A stretch of DNA of 64,000 nt from Streptomyces sp. P3. Its GTDB lineage: Bacteria > Actinomycetota > Actinomycetes > Streptomycetales > Streptomycetaceae. The notes under the pieces are model-generated. The model saw only the letters and a program-made list of their open reading frames with translations, ran no database searches and had not been told where the DNA came from. The position numbers were made by a program, and so were the translations under genes. Positions 37,469-48,194 of this stretch are shown here, in pieces (position 1 is the stretch's first letter; each line of letters begins with the position of its first letter). The stretch spans positions 3,224,001 through 3,288,000 of the forward strand of contig JAFEKX020000001.1 in assembly GCA_016893485.2 (NCBI GenBank). Direction: 5' to 3'.

Positions 37469-38625
37469 GTGCGCATCACGGGAATCAGCACGCACGTGGT
37501 CGGGACGCCATGGCGCAATCTGACGTACGTCCAGGTGCACACCGACGAGGGCGTCACCGGCGTCGGCGAGACCCGGATGCTGGGCCACACCGACGCGCTG
37601 ATCGGTTACCTGCGCGAGGCCCAGGCAAACCACATTCTCGGTTCCGACCCGTTCGCGGTGGAAGACCTCGTACGCCGGATGAAGTACGGCGACTACGGGC
37701 GCGCGGGTGAGATCGTCATGTCCGGCATCGCCGTCATCGAGATGGCCTGCTGGGACATCAAGGGCAAGGCCCTCGGCGTGCCGGTGTGGCAGCTGCTCGG
37801 CGGCAAGGTCACCGACAAGGTGAAGGCGTACGCCAACGGCTGGTACACCACCGAGCGGACCCCGGAGGCCTATCACAAGGCCGCCCAGGGGTCGTCGAGC
37901 GCGGCTACAAGGCCCTGAAGATCGACCCGTTCGGTACCGGGCACTTCGAACTCGACCACGAGCAGACCCTGTACGCGGTCTCCCTCATCGAGGCGGTGCG
38001 GGACGCGATCGGCCCGGACGCCGAACTGATGCTGGAGATGCACGGCCGGTTCTCGCCGTCGACCGCGGTACGGCTCGCGCACGAACTCGCGCCGTTCAAA
38101 CCCGCGTGGCTGGAGGAGCCGGTCCCGCCGGAGAACCTGAAGGCGCTGGAGAAGGTCGCCGCCAAGGTCGACATCCCGGTCGCCACGGGTGAACGCATCC
38201 ACGACCGGATCGAGTTCCGCGAGCTGTTCGAGAGCCAGGCCGTCGACATCATCCAGCCCGACGTCGGCCACATCGGCGGCATCTGGGAGACCCGCAAGCT
38301 GGCCGCGACCGCCGAGGCGCACTACGTCCTCGTCGCCCCGCACAACGTCGGGGGCCCGGTGCTGACCGCCGCTTCGCTCCAAGTCGGCTTCTCCTCACCG
38401 AACTTCAAGATCCTGGAGCACTTCAACGACTTCGCGGACGCCGAGATCAAGAAGGTCGTCAAGGGCGCCCCGCAGGTGATCGACGGCTACTTCCACCTCT
38501 CGGACGCGCCCGGTCTCGGCGTCGAGCTGGACACCGACGCGGCGGCCGAATTCCCGCAGCAGCAGGCGCGGTTCGACCTGTGGGCGGACGGCTGGGAACA
38601 GCGCAAGCCGAAGGGCACGAAGTGA
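37469..38625 (+). CDS. Enolase-superfamily acid-sugar dehydratase
   Basis: A mandelate racemase/muconate lactonizing-type enzyme of about 385 residues. It opens MRITGISTHVVGTPWRNLTY. The barrel shows the Lys motif YKALKIDPFG, metal ligands in MLEMHGRFS, WLEEPVPPEN and TGERI, and a His/Gly loop APHNVGGPVLTAA. The EMHGR motif resembles sugar-acid dehydratases such as galactonate or gluconate dehydratase, which remove water from an aldonate. GTG 37469 has AGGGGG upstream. A base is missing at ~37889 (HKAAQ/VVERGYKAL). The stop overlaps the start of the zinc dehydrogenase (GTGA), so they are coupled. The exact substrate is not determinable. Confidence 0.88.
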
Positions 38626-39627
38626 GCACCGCGGTCGTCGTCGAGGCCCCGGGCGAGCACCGCCTGGCCTCGCACGAGCCCCGGCGGCCGGAGGCGGGCG
38701 AGGCGCTGGTGCGCGTCCACGCGGTCGGCATCTGCGGCAGCGACCGCGAGGTGTACCAGGGCAACAGGCCCGAGGGCTACGTCCGTTACCCCCTCACCCC
38801 GGGCCACGAGTGGTCCGGCACGGTGGCGGCCGTCGGCACCGGGGTGCCCGCGACTCTCGTGGGCCGCAAGGTGGTTGGCGAGGGCTTCCGCAACTGCCAG
38901 GTCTGCGACCGCTGTCACGCGGGCGAGACGACGCTGTGCACGGCGGGCTACGAGGAGACCGGCTTCACCCAGCCGGGCGCGATGGCCGCCACCCTCACGC
39001 TCCCCGCCCGTCTCCTCCATGTCCTCCCGGACGAGGCCGACTTGACGGCGGCGGCGCTGCTGGAACCCGCCGCCTGCATCGCCGCCGCCGCGCTGAAGGC
39101 GAACGCCCGCCCCGGCGAGCGGGTCGCGGTGGTCGGCACCGGCACGCTCGGGATGTTCGCGGTGCAGTTCCTGAAGGCGGGCTCGCCGGCCGAGCTGCTC
39201 GTGGTGGGTTCACGCCCGGACCGAGCGGCCCTCTCGGAGCAGTTCGGCGCCACCGGCTTCCGTACGAAGAACGAGCACCTGCCCGACGACTTCGACGTGG
39301 TGATCGAGACCGCCGGCTCCGCGGACGCGGCCCGTACCGCCGCCTCCCTGCTCCGGCGCGGCGGACGCCTGGTCCTCACGGGTATCCCCCGCGCCCGGCG
39401 CCGAGGGCCTCGACCCGACCGATCTCGTCATACGGCAGCTGGAGGTGCACACCGTCTTCGGGGCACCGCCGGACGCCTGGGCGCACACGGTCCGGGTCTT
39501 CGGCGCGGGCCTGCTCGATCCGCTCCCCCTGGTCACCCATGAGCTGCCGCTCGCCGAGTTCCCACAGGCCATCGAGCTGGTGGGGTCCGGCGATCCCAAG
39601 GTCGGCAAGGTGCTGCTGCGGCCGTAG
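38622..39627 (+). CDS. Zinc-binding alcohol/polyol dehydrogenase
   Basis: A medium-chain dehydrogenase of about 334 residues that oxidises a polyol or sugar with NAD(P). Catalytic zinc: Cys in VGICGSDREV and GHEWSG; structural zinc cysteines: FRNCQVCDRCHAGETTLC; nucleotide fold: RVAVVGTGTLGMFAVQFL. It ends DPKVGKVLLRP. GTG 38622 overlaps the upstream stop by four bases. An extra C at ~39387 breaks LTGIPAPGAEGLDP. Its coupling to a dehydratase suggests consecutive oxidation and dehydration of one sugar. Confidence 0.9.
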
Positions 39628-39748
39628 GACACCCCAGTCGTACGTCGGCACGGGGTGACCTGACCACCCCGTGCCGGCGTACCACCAGAGTCTTTTCGTA
39701 CCTCGAGCCGCGAACCTCGTCCGAAATACCGAACGCGAAGGACAGCAA

Positions 39749-40719
39749 GTGACCGACATCGCCACGGCAGCCCGCAGGCCCGGGGAGCAGGCGCTCTCCG
39801 CGCTCGGCCTGGGCGCGCCCGCACTCGACCCCGCCGACGCCTCGCCGCACACCTTCCCGGGCGGCGGTCGCTGGCGCACCGAGATCCCCTCGTGCGAGGG
39901 GCCCGAGGCGCTGGCGGTCGTCCTCAAGGAGTCCTCGCGCCTGGACGTACCGATCCACCGGATCAGCCAGGGCAGTGGCGTGTGGATGCTGACCGACGCC
40001 GAGATCACCGAGATCGAGGCGACGGCCGAACGCGACATCGAGCTCTGCCTGTTCACCGGACCGCGCGGGACGTGGGACATCGGCGGCTCGGTCCGCTCCG
40101 ACTCGCGCGGCGGCGGTCTGCGGGCCCGGGGCCATGACGCGGTCGCCGGATGCGTCGAAGACGCGGTGCGGGCAACGGAGTTGGGCGTCAAGTGCCTGCT
40201 CGTCGCGGACGAGGGCGTGCTGTGGACGCTGCACCGGGCGCGGGTGGCGGGGATCATCCCCACCGACACGACGCTCAAGGTCTCGGCGCTGATCGGTCCG
40301 GTCAACCCGGCGGCGTACGCGGTCTACGAGCGCCTCGGCGCGGACTCCCTGAACGTCCCCAGCGACCTGACGCTCGATCACCTCACCGAGATCCGGCGGG
40401 TGTCGGCGGCTCCGATGGACATGTACATCGAGGCGCCGGACGACCTCGGTGGCTACGTCCGGATGTACGAGGTCGCCGAACTGATCCGCCGGGGCGCCCG
40501 TTGTACCTCAAGTTCGGCCTCTCCAAGGCTCCCGGCATCTACCCGTGGGGCACCCATCTCCGCGACGTCACCCTGGACACGGCCCGCGAACGGGTCCGCC
40601 GTGGCCGCCTGGCGCTCGACCTCCTGGCCCGCCACGGCGCGAACACGGACATGGCTCCCCTGGGCACGAGGTTGCCGGGGTCTCTCAACCGCTTCCCCGC
40701 AGAGAGCGCCACTGACTGA
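39749..40719 (+). CDS. Conserved protein of unknown function, TIM-barrel-like
   Basis: About 323 residues that I cannot assign to a named family. From GTG 39749 (AAGGACAGC upstream) it reads [20 protein letters not shown]. Alternating strands and helices such as [89 protein letters not shown] and [15 protein letters not shown] suggest a beta/alpha barrel. It lies between the sugar dehydrogenase and the transporter, so an aldolase-like or isomerase step is possible but unproven. A C is missing at ~40500 (RRGAP/LYLKFG). Confidence 0.75.
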
Positions 40720-40749
40720 CCCATGGGGCCTGCAGGCCGCCCGTGGCCG

Positions 40750-40818
40750 GTCGCGCAGTTCCCCGCGCCCCCAAGGAACCCGGGCCGGCGTTTTCAGGGG
40801 CGCGGGGAACTGCGCGAC
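40750..40818. terminator. 22-base perfect inverted repeat made of two facing 28-base repeat copies (D1, D2)
   Basis: Left arm 40750-40771 begins GTCGCGCAGTTCCCCGCG and the right arm 40797-40818 is its exact complement, with a 25-base loop. Each arm is a copy of the window's intergenic repeat. It separates the enzyme genes from chvE and could attenuate or protect mRNA. Downstream (to ~40900) the leader is almost free of G and contains a 16-base C/A-rich direct repeat. Confidence 0.8.
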
Positions 40819-40936
40819 AAGCCCCCACCGAACCCGCACCGAACCACCCAACCGACACCACCCCAAACCCACACCACCCCAAACCCACACCCCACTCGCT
40901 GCCCCTCTCAACGACGAGAAGAATGAGGCCAGTTCA

Positions 40937-42049
40937 ATGCACATCCGCAGAAGTCGCGCCCTCCCCCTGATAGCCGGCGCAGCCACCCTCGCCCTGACCC
41001 TGTCCGCCTGCGGCCAGAGCGGCTCAGGCGGCAGCAAGGAGAAGTCGAGCAGCGCGAAGGGCGGCACGATCGGCATCGCGATGCCGACGAAGTCCTCCGC
41101 GCGCTGGATCTCCGACGGCAACAACATGGTCAAGGACCTCAAGGCCAAGGGCTACAAGACCAAGCTGGTCTACGGCGAGGACGACCCGGACACCCAGGTC
41201 TCGCAGATCGAGAACATGATCACCCAGGGCGTCAAGGGCCTGATCATCGCGGCGATCGACAACAAGTCCCTGAACAACGTGCTGCAGGAAGCCGCCAGCG
41301 CGAAGATCCCGGTCATCGCCTACGACCGCCTCATCCTCGGCACCAAGAACGTCGACTACTACGCGTCGTTCGACAACGAGAAGGTCGGCACCCTCCAAGG
41401 CACGTACATCGCCGAGAAGTTGGGGCTGACCAGCGGCAAGAAGGGCCCGTTCAACATCGAACTGTTCGCCGGCTCGAACGACGACAACAACACCAAGTAC
41501 TTCTTCGACGGCGCGATGAAGGTCCTGCAGCCGTACATCGACAAGAAGGAACTGGTCGTCAAGTCCGGGCAGACCGCGCTCAACAAGGTCACCACCCTGC
41601 GCTGGGACGGCACCACCGCGCAGAACCGCATGGAGGACATCCTCACCGGCTCGTACAAGACCGGCCGGGTCGACGCCGTGCTGTCGCCCTACGACGGCAT
41701 CTCCATCGGCATCCTGTCCGCGCTGAAGTCGGACGGCTACGGCTCGTCCAGCAAGCCGCTGCCGGTGATCACCGGCCAGGACGCCGAGCTGGCCTCGGTG
41801 AAGTCGATCATCGCCGGTGAGCAGACGCAGACGGTCTACAAGGACACCCGTCAGCTCGCCAAGGTCGCGGACACGATGCTCGACGACGTGCTCAACGGCA
41901 AGACGCCGCAGACCAACGACACCAAGACCTACGACAACGGCACCAAGGTCGTCCCCGCCTACCTGCTGCAGCCGGTGAGCGTCGACAAGACCAACTACGA
42001 GGACGTGCTGGTCAAGGGCGGGTACTACACGGACGCCCAACTCAAGTAA
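40937..42049 (+). CDS. chvE: Multiple-sugar-binding lipoprotein of an ABC importer
   Basis: An intact 370-residue periplasmic-binding-protein homologue. The lipobox is TLSAC with Cys25. The mature part opens [20 protein letters not shown], followed by [20 protein letters not shown] and [11 protein letters not shown], the ChvE/xylose-binding pattern. ChvE proteins bind arabinose, galactose, glucose or related aldoses. The ATG is at 40937 with GAGG upstream. It is followed by mmsA and mmsB. A hairpin and an unstructured leader just before it may raise its expression above the upstream enzyme genes. Confidence 0.93.
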   Translation: MHIRRSRALPLIAGAATLALTLSACGQSGSGGSKEKSSSAKGGTIGIAMPTKSSARWISDGNNMVKDLKAKGYKTKLVYGEDDPDTQVSQIENMITQGVKGLIIAAIDNKSLNNVLQEAASAKIPVIAYDRLILGTKNVDYYASFDNEKVGTLQGTYIAEKLGLTSGKKGPFNIELFAGSNDDNNTKYFFDGAMKVLQPYIDKKELVVKSGQTALNKVTTLRWDGTTAQNRMEDILTGSYKTGRVDAVLSPYDGISIGILSALKSDGYGSSSKPLPVITGQDAELASVKSIIAGEQTQTVYKDTRQLAKVADTMLDDVLNGKTPQTNDTKTYDNGTKVVPAYLLQPVSVDKTNYEDVLVKGGYYTDAQLK

Positions 42050-42095
42050 TTCCGGCTCCCGTTACCCGACCCCACACTGATTGGTAGGCACGACC

Positions 42096-43646
42096 ATGGC
42101 GGGACCCGTCCTGGAAATGCGCTCGATCGTCAAGACCTTTCCCGGTGTCAAAGCGCTCTCGGACGTCACCTTGACGGTGCGTCAGGGCGAGGTCCACGCC
42201 ATCTGCGGCGAGAACGGCGCCGGGAAGTCCACCCTGATGAAGGTGCTCTCCGGCGTCCATCCGCACGGCAGTTACGAGGGCGACATCCTCTTCGAGGGCG
42301 AGGAGTGCGCCTTCCGCGACATCCGGGCGAGCGAGCAGCGCGGCATCGTGATCATCCACCAGGAACTGGCGCTGGTGCCGTTCCTGTCCATCGCGGAGAA
42401 CATCTTCCTCGGCAACGAGCACGCCTCGCGCGGGCTCATCAACTGGAACGAGACCCTGCGGCACGGCACCGAACTGCTGCGCCGGGTGGGCCTCAGCGAC
42501 CACCCGGAGACCCGCGTCGCCGACATCGGCGTGGGCAAGCAGCAGCTCGTGGAGATCGCGAAGGCACTGTCGAAGAAGGTGAAGCTGCTCATCCTGGATG
42601 AGCCGACGGCGGCCCTGAACGACGAGGACAGCGGCAAACTCCTGGATCTCATCCTGGAGTTGAAGAAGCAGGGCATCACCTCGATCATCATCTCCCACAA
42701 GCTCAACGAGATCCGCAAGGTCGCCGACTCGGTGACGATCCTGCGCGACGGGCGTTCCATCGAGACGCTCGACGTGAAGGCGCCGGAGACGACCGAGGAG
42801 CGGATCATCTCCGGCATGGTCGGCCGCGACCTCGACCACCGCTTCCCCGAGCGCACCCCGTACGCGGGCGAGCCCGAGGCGGCACCCGCTCTGGAGATCC
42901 GCGGCTGGACGGTGTTGCACCCGATCGACCAGCAGCGCAAGGTAGTTGACGATGTGTCAATAAATGTGCGCAGGGGCGAGATCGTCGGCATCGCCGGACT
43001 GATGGGCGCCGGCCGCACCGAACTCGCGATGAGCGTCTTCGGCCGCTCCTACGGCCGTTACGCCGGCGGCACGGTCCTCAAGGACGGCCGGGAGATCCGC
43101 ACCAAGTCGGTGGCGGAGGCGGTCGGCCAGGGCATCGCCTATGTCACCGAGGACCGTAAGCACTACGGCCTCAACCTCATCGACACGATCAACCGGAACA
43201 TCTCACTGACCGCCCTCAACAAGGTCTCCAAGCGCGGGGTGGTCGACGAGCACGAGGAACGGCAGGTCGCCGAGCGGTTCCGCACGTCGATGAACATCAA
43301 GGCACCGACCGTCTTCGAGCCGGTGGGCAAGCTGTCCGGCGGCAACCAGCAGAAGGTCGTCCTCAGCAAGTGGATCTTCGCGGGTCCCGAGGTGCTGATC
43401 CTGGACGAGCCCACCCGGGGCATCGACGTGGGCGCCAAGTACGAGATCTACACGGTCATCGACCAACTCGCCGCCGAGGGCAAGGCGGTGGTCTTCATCT
43501 CCTCCGAGCTGCCGGAGCTGCTCGGCATGTGCGACCGCATCTACACGATGGCGGCGGGCCGCCTGACCGGTGAGGTGCCCCGGGCCGAGGCCACGCAGGA
43601 AGTGCTGATGCGCCAGATGACGAAGGACAAAGAGGTAACGCGATGA
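42096..43646 (+). CDS. mmsA: Sugar ABC transporter ATPase (two ATPase domains)
   Basis: An intact 516-residue protein with two fused ATP-binding cassettes, as in the RbsA/XylG/GguA class. First domain: Walker [10 protein letters not shown], Walker [12 protein letters not shown]. Second domain: degenerate Walker [10 protein letters not shown], signature [14 protein letters not shown] and Walker [18 protein letters not shown]. The asymmetric second site is normal for the family. The ATG is at 42096, 47 bases after chvE. The stop overlaps the permease start (ATGA). It powers monosaccharide import with ChvE and MmsB. Confidence 0.96.
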   Translation: MAGPVLEMRSIVKTFPGVKALSDVTLTVRQGEVHAICGENGAGKSTLMKVLSGVHPHGSYEGDILFEGEECAFRDIRASEQRGIVIIHQELALVPFLSIAENIFLGNEHASRGLINWNETLRHGTELLRRVGLSDHPETRVADIGVGKQQLVEIAKALSKKVKLLILDEPTAALNDEDSGKLLDLILELKKQGITSIIISHKLNEIRKVADSVTILRDGRSIETLDVKAPETTEERIISGMVGRDLDHRFPERTPYAGEPEAAPALEIRGWTVLHPIDQQRKVVDDVSINVRRGEIVGIAGLMGAGRTELAMSVFGRSYGRYAGGTVLKDGREIRTKSVAEAVGQGIAYVTEDRKHYGLNLIDTINRNISLTALNKVSKRGVVDEHEERQVAERFRTSMNIKAPTVFEPVGKLSGGNQQKVVLSKWIFAGPEVLILDEPTRGIDVGAKYEIYTVIDQLAAEGKAVVFISSELPELLGMCDRIYTMAAGRLTGEVPRAEATQEVLMRQMTKDKEVTR

Positions 43647-44886
43647 GCACGGACGTGACCGCCAAGAGCCCGCCCCCGCGCCACCGGGCAAGAGCGGATC
43701 GGCCGCGGGCGGCGGCCTGTTGCAGCTGATGCTGGACGGCCTGCGGCGCAACATGCGCCAGTACGGCATGCTGATCGCGCTCGGTCTGATCGTGATCTTC
43801 TTCGAGGTCTGGACCGGCGGGGACCTGCTGCTGCCGCGCAACGTCTCCAACCTGGTGCTGCAGAACAGCTACATCCTGATCCTCGCGATCGGCATGATGC
43901 TGGTCATCATCGCCGGGCACATCGACCTGTCGGTCGGCTCGCTGACGGCGTTCGTGGGCGCCTTCGCGGCGGTCCTGATGGTCAACCATCAGGTGCCGTG
44001 GCCGGTCGCCGTGGTGCTGTGCCTGCTGATGGGCGCCGTCGCGGGCTCCGTACAGGGGCTGTTGATCGCCTACGCGGGGATACCGTCCTTCATCGTCACC
44101 CTCGCCGGGATGCTGCTCTTCCGCGGCCTCACGGAGATCCTCCTCCAGGGTCAGACGCTCGGCCCGTTCCCCAACGGCCTGCAGAAGATAGGCAACGGCT
44201 TCCTGCCCGCCGTGGGACCGAACACCAACTACCACAACATCACGCTGCTGTTGGGGCTCGTGATGATCGCCGCGGTGGTGTCGCAGGAGGTGCGGGACCG
44301 GCGCAGGCAGCAGGAGTTCTCGCTCGACGTGCCACCCACCAAGCTGTTCCTGCTCAAGCTCGTCGCGATCATCGCCGCGATCGTCTGGCTCACCATGCTG
44401 CTCGCCAGCTACAACGGCGCGCCGGTCATCCTGATCATCCTCGGTGTCCTGGTGGTCGGTTACGGCTACGTGATGCGCAACACCGTCTTCGGCCGCCACA
44501 TCTACGCGATCGGCGGCAATCTGCCGGCCGCGAAGCTGTCCGGCGTCAAGGACAAGCGCGTCAGCTTCCAGGTGTTCCTGAACATGGGCGTGCTCGCGGC
44601 CCTGGCGGGTCTGGTGGTCACCTCCCGCCTCAACGCGGCCTCGCCGAAGGCGGGCGACGGCTTCGAACTCGAGGCCATCGCCTCGTCGTTCATCGGTGGC
44701 GCGTCCATGAGCGGCGGTGTGGGTACCGTCCTCGGCGCGATCATCGGTGGGCTCGTCCTCGGCGTGCTGAACAACGGCATGAACCTCCTCAGCGTCGGCA
44801 CCGACTGGCAACAGGTCATCAAGGGCCTCGCCCTGCTGGCCGCGGTCGGCTTCGATGTGTGGAACAAGCGCAAGTCCGGTTCGTAA
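43643..44886 (+). CDS. mmsB: Sugar ABC transporter permease
   Basis: A membrane permease of about 414 residues of the RbsC/XylH class. Helices include [32 protein letters not shown] and [19 protein letters not shown]. The conserved motif [11 protein letters not shown] follows helix 3, and [19 protein letters not shown] lies near the end. The start is ATG 43643, coupled to mmsA. A C is missing at ~43680 in the Pro-rich N-terminus ([15 protein letters not shown]). It forms the channel of the ChvE-MmsA importer. Confidence 0.95.
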
Positions 44887-44931
44887 CGGAAGCTCCGCCG
44901 GGAGAGCGGGACGTGGCCACGGGTCCGCCGT

Positions 44932-44969
44932 GGCCGGTCGCGCGGTTCCCCGCGCCCTCGGGCGCGGGG
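44932..44969 (+). terminator. Repeat copy E with CCCCGCGCCC/GGGCGCGGGG hairpin
   Basis: A variant of the 28-base repeat (TGGCCGGTCGCGCGGTTCC) whose end forms a perfect 10-base stem (44948-44957 / 44960-44969), 46 bases after the mmsB stop. It probably lowers read-through into the mutarotase gene. Confidence 0.75.
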
Positions 44970-45009
44970 TCCCGGTAGAGCCCCTATCAACGCACTAGGG
45001 AGCCGCTCC

Positions 45010-46166
45010 ATGGAACTGAACAGACGCACGGTCATCGCAGGCGCCGCGGCAGCAGGTCTCGCCGCGAGCGCGCTCGGTACGGGTACGGCGGAGGCAGCGG
45101 CCTCGGCAGGCGGCCGGCCCGTGAAGGAACTCTTCGGGAAGCTCGCCGACGGGACGAAGGTGTACCGCTGGTCGCTGGCCAACGGCGGAACCCGGCTGAA
45201 GGTCCTCTCCTACGGCGGCATCATCCAGTCGCTCGAACTCCCCGACCGGCACGGCAGGTACGCCAACGTGTCGCTCGGCTACGACAACCTCGCGGCGTAC
45301 GTCGCCGGCACCACCTTCTTCGGCGCGACCATCGGCCGGTACGGAAACCGCATCGCCAAGGGGCAGTTCACCCTCGACGGCAAGGCGTACCAGCTCTCCG
45401 TCAACGACGGTGTGAACAGCCTGCACGGCGGTGCCAAGGGCTTCAACACGAAGGTGTGGGACATCGAGCCCTTCACCAAGGGGTCCGACGTCGGCCTGTA
45501 CCTCCACTACACCAGCGTGGACGGGGAGATGGGCTACCCCGGCACCCTCAAGACGAAGGTGACGTTCACCCTCACCCGGCACGGTGACTGGCGTATCGAC
45601 TACGAGGCCACCACCGACAAACCGACCGTCGTCAACCTCACCAACCACACGTACTTCAACCTCGCGGGCGAGGGCAGCGGCGGCATCTACGACCACGAAC
45701 TCTCCATCGCCGCGAGCCGGTTCACGCCCACCGACGCGGGGCTGATCCCCACCGGTGAGCTGGCGCCGATCGCGGGCACGCCCTTCGACTTCCGCAAGGC
45801 GAAGCCGATCGGCCGGGACATCCGGGCGGGACATCCGCAGCAGGTGACGGCGAAGGGCTTCGACCACAACTGGGTGCTGGACAAGGGCGTCACGGCCAGG
45901 CCCGAGCACATCGCCACCCTGCGCGATCCCGCCTCCGGCCGCACCCTGAAGATCTCCACCGACCAGCCGGGCCTGCAGTTCTACTCGGGCAACTTCCTCG
46001 ACGGCACGCTGATCGGCACGTCGGGGCGGACCTACCGGCAGGGTGACGGACTGGCCCTGGAGACGCAGCACTTCCCGGACTCCCCAACGAGCCGTCCTGG
46101 CCGACGACGGTGCTGCGGCCGGGTCAGACGTACCGGACGACGACGATCCACTCGTTCAGCGCGTAA
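45010..46166 (+). CDS. Exported aldose 1-epimerase
   Basis: A galactose mutarotase of about 385 residues with a twin-arginine-like signal peptide (LNRRTVIAGAAAAGLAASAL, cleavage after an Ala-rich region), so it works outside the cell. Motifs: VLSYGGIIQSLELPDR, GRYGNRIAKGQF, NSLHGGAKGFNTKVW, catalytic His in LTNHTYFNLAG, and ALETQHFPDSPN. The start is ATG 45010. A C is missing at ~46084 (PDSP/NEPSWPTTVL); with it the protein ends TTIHSFSA. Lying downstream of the ChvE importer, it presumably interconverts sugar anomers before uptake. It is a paralogue of the cytoplasmic enzyme at 22801. Confidence 0.93.
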
Positions 46167-46208
46167 GCGCTTCGCCGGACGGGTCGTGGGGAGCTGCGGG
46201 GCCGTTGT

Positions 46209-46235
46209 GGCTGGTCGCGCAGTTCCCCGCGCCCC
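46209..46235 (+). repeat. 28-base intergenic repeat, copy F
   Basis: Same element as at 5141, 43 bases after the mutarotase stop; the adjoining GCGCCCCGCTGGGGCG gives a small hairpin. Confidence 0.75.
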
Positions 46236-46405
46236 GCTGGGGCGTCACACCTGGCCGGGGTTCCGAACACACACCATTTTCACATCCGTTGAACAGCGCC
46301 ACTCGCGTCGCCGTATTGATGGGTGGCCCGTGCTCCCCCGCGCGGGCCACCCAAGACGACGGGCCCGGTCGTCCCCGCCGGGCCCGCCTTCATACGGAGG
46401 TTCCA

Positions 46406-48115
46406 TTGGCCGACTCCAACGTCACCTCGCTGTTCCGCGGCACGGCCGCACACAGCCCGTCGATGGCGGCGTTGGCGCGTGAGAGCGACGGCACCGGGCC
46501 GGTGGACTTCTGTATCCCGTGCAACCCCTACTTCCCCACTCCCGCCATGTTCGACGAGATGGCGGCGAGGCTGCGCGAGATCATCACGTACTACCCGAGC
46601 AGCGCCGACACGATCACGGCCGAGCTCTGCAACCTTCTCCAACTCCCGCCGCAGTGCGTGGCGATGGGCAACGGTTCCACCGAACTGATCACCTGGATCG
46701 ACCACTTGATGGTCCGGGAGTCCCTCGCCATCCCCGTCCCCACCTTCGGCCGCTGGACCGACCAGCCCATGGAGACCGGCAAGCGGGTCGACATGTTCCC
46801 GCTCCAGGAGTCCAACGGCTTCGCCCTCGACCTGACGCAGTACGCGGAGTTCATCCGCAAGCGCAACACCAAGGTCGCCGTCATCTGCAACCCGAACAAC
46901 CCCGACGGCGGCTTCCTCCACAAGCAGGCGCTGGTCCAGTTCATGGACTCCATGGCCGACCTGGACCTCATCGTCATCGACGAGTCGTTCCTGGAGTTCG
47001 CCGACGCGGAGGTCGAGCCCAGCGTCGTACAAGAGGCGATGATCCGCCCCAACGTGATCGTCCTGCGCAGCCTCGGCAAGAACTTCGGCCTCCACGGCAT
47101 ACGGTTCGGCTACCTCGTCGCGAACCCCGCGCTGGCCGGCCGGATCCGCGGCATGCTCCCCAAGTGGAACCTCAACGCCTTCGCGGAACATGTGGTGTTC
47201 ATCCTCAGGGAGCACGGCGCGGAGTACGCGCAGAGCCTCCAGCAGGTGCGCCGCGACCGGCTCGACATGGCGAGCCACCTCTCCGCGCTGCCCGGTCTGA
47301 CGGTGTATCCGTCGCAGGGCAACTTCCTCTTCGTACGCCTCCCCGTGGGCGCGGAGGGCACGGTGGTCCGGGACCGGATGCTCACCGAGCACCGCATCCT
47401 CGTCCGCGAGTGCGGCAACAAGATCGGTTCGTCCAGCCGCTTCCTGCGGCTCGTGGTGCGCCCCCAGACGGACGTGCGTCGCCTGGTGTCCGGCATGGAA
47501 CAGGTGCTCTACGGGACCAGGAGGGGAGCCGCCGTACCCGAGTTGAGTACAGGGACCAACTACAGCTCGGGTACGGCGGCCGTGGATCGCCTGGTCGGCG
47601 CGACGAACGGCGCGGGGATGCAGAACCTCGCCGCCCAGGCTCTCGGTACGGGGACGTCGGGCGCCCCCACGCCGATGCCCGTACCGGCGGCGGCACAGCT
47701 GCAGCCGCAGCCGGTGCCCATGCAGGTGCCCCAGCCCCAGCCCCAACAGCCGCAGCCCCAGCCGCAGTTCCAGCCGATGGTGGCCGCCGCGCAGGTCCAG
47801 CAGATGCCGATGACGGGCATGGCCGACCACCAGTCGAACGGCGTCGGCATGCCGATGCAGCTCCCTCAACAGGCCCCCAGCAAATGCCCCCGCAACAGCA
47901 GCCCTACGCCGTCCCGGCCCCGGCTCCCGCCCTGCCCCCATGCCCCCGCAGGGGCCCACCCCACCGGCGTCCCCGCCCGCAACGGCCTCACGGCCGCCCA
48001 GGTACGCGGCGCCACCAGCCCCAACGGCATGCAGAACCTGGCCCCCGCCCCGGCGACCGGCTGGCCCAACGCCCAGAGCTGGCCGAACGCGGCGGGGATG
48101 GGACAGGCGGGCTAG
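46406..48115 (+). CDS. PLP-dependent aminotransferase with long Gln/Pro-rich tail
   Basis: About 569 residues. The first ~380 form a fold-type I aminotransferase close to histidinol-phosphate aminotransferase/CobD: YPSSADTITAELCNLL, the Asn motif AVICNPNNPDGG, Asp/Tyr region LIVIDESFLEF, PLP Lys in LRSLGKNFGLHG, and SRFLRLVVRP. The remaining ~180 residues are low-complexity Gln/Pro/Met (VPQPQPQQPQPQPQFQP), flanked by two similar copies of VGATNGAGMQNLA / RGATSPNGMQNLA. The start is TTG 46406 with ACGGAGG five bases before it. Two cancelling shifts lie near 47875 and 47935. The tail suggests a scaffold or interaction role; the amino donor and acceptor are unknown. Confidence 0.85.
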   Translation: MADSNVTSLFRGTAAHSPSMAALARESDGTGPVDFCIPCNPYFPTPAMFDEMAARLREIITYYPSSADTITAELCNLLQLPPQCVAMGNGSTELITWIDHLMVRESLAIPVPTFGRWTDQPMETGKRVDMFPLQESNGFALDLTQYAEFIRKRNTKVAVICNPNNPDGGFLHKQALVQFMDSMADLDLIVIDESFLEFADAEVEPSVVQEAMIRPNVIVLRSLGKNFGLHGIRFGYLVANPALAGRIRGMLPKWNLNAFAEHVVFILREHGAEYAQSLQQVRRDRLDMASHLSALPGLTVYPSQGNFLFVRLPVGAEGTVVRDRMLTEHRILVRECGNKIGSSSRFLRLVVRPQTDVRRLVSGMEQVLYGTRRGAAVPELSTGTNYSSGTAAVDRLVGATNGAGMQNLAAQALGTGTSGAPTPMPVPAAAQLQPQPVPMQVPQPQPQQPQPQPQFQPMVAAAQVQQMPMTGMADHQSNGVGMPMQLPQQAPSKCPRNSSPTPSRPRLPPCPHAPAGAHPTGVPARNGLTAAQVRGATSPNGMQNLAPAPATGWPNAQSWPNAAGMGQAG

Positions 48116-48194
48116 CGGGCCTTTGGCAGATCTGCGATACAGGTAGGCGGAATACGGGAAGCGCGTGCGGGGTCCGCGCGGTCATCGTGGGTCT

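Noticed and set aside
40836..40905. CRISPR-like or microsatellite array in the C/A-rich leader
   Set aside because: Only two copies of a 16-base motif, no spacers and no cas genes; better described as an unstructured leader.
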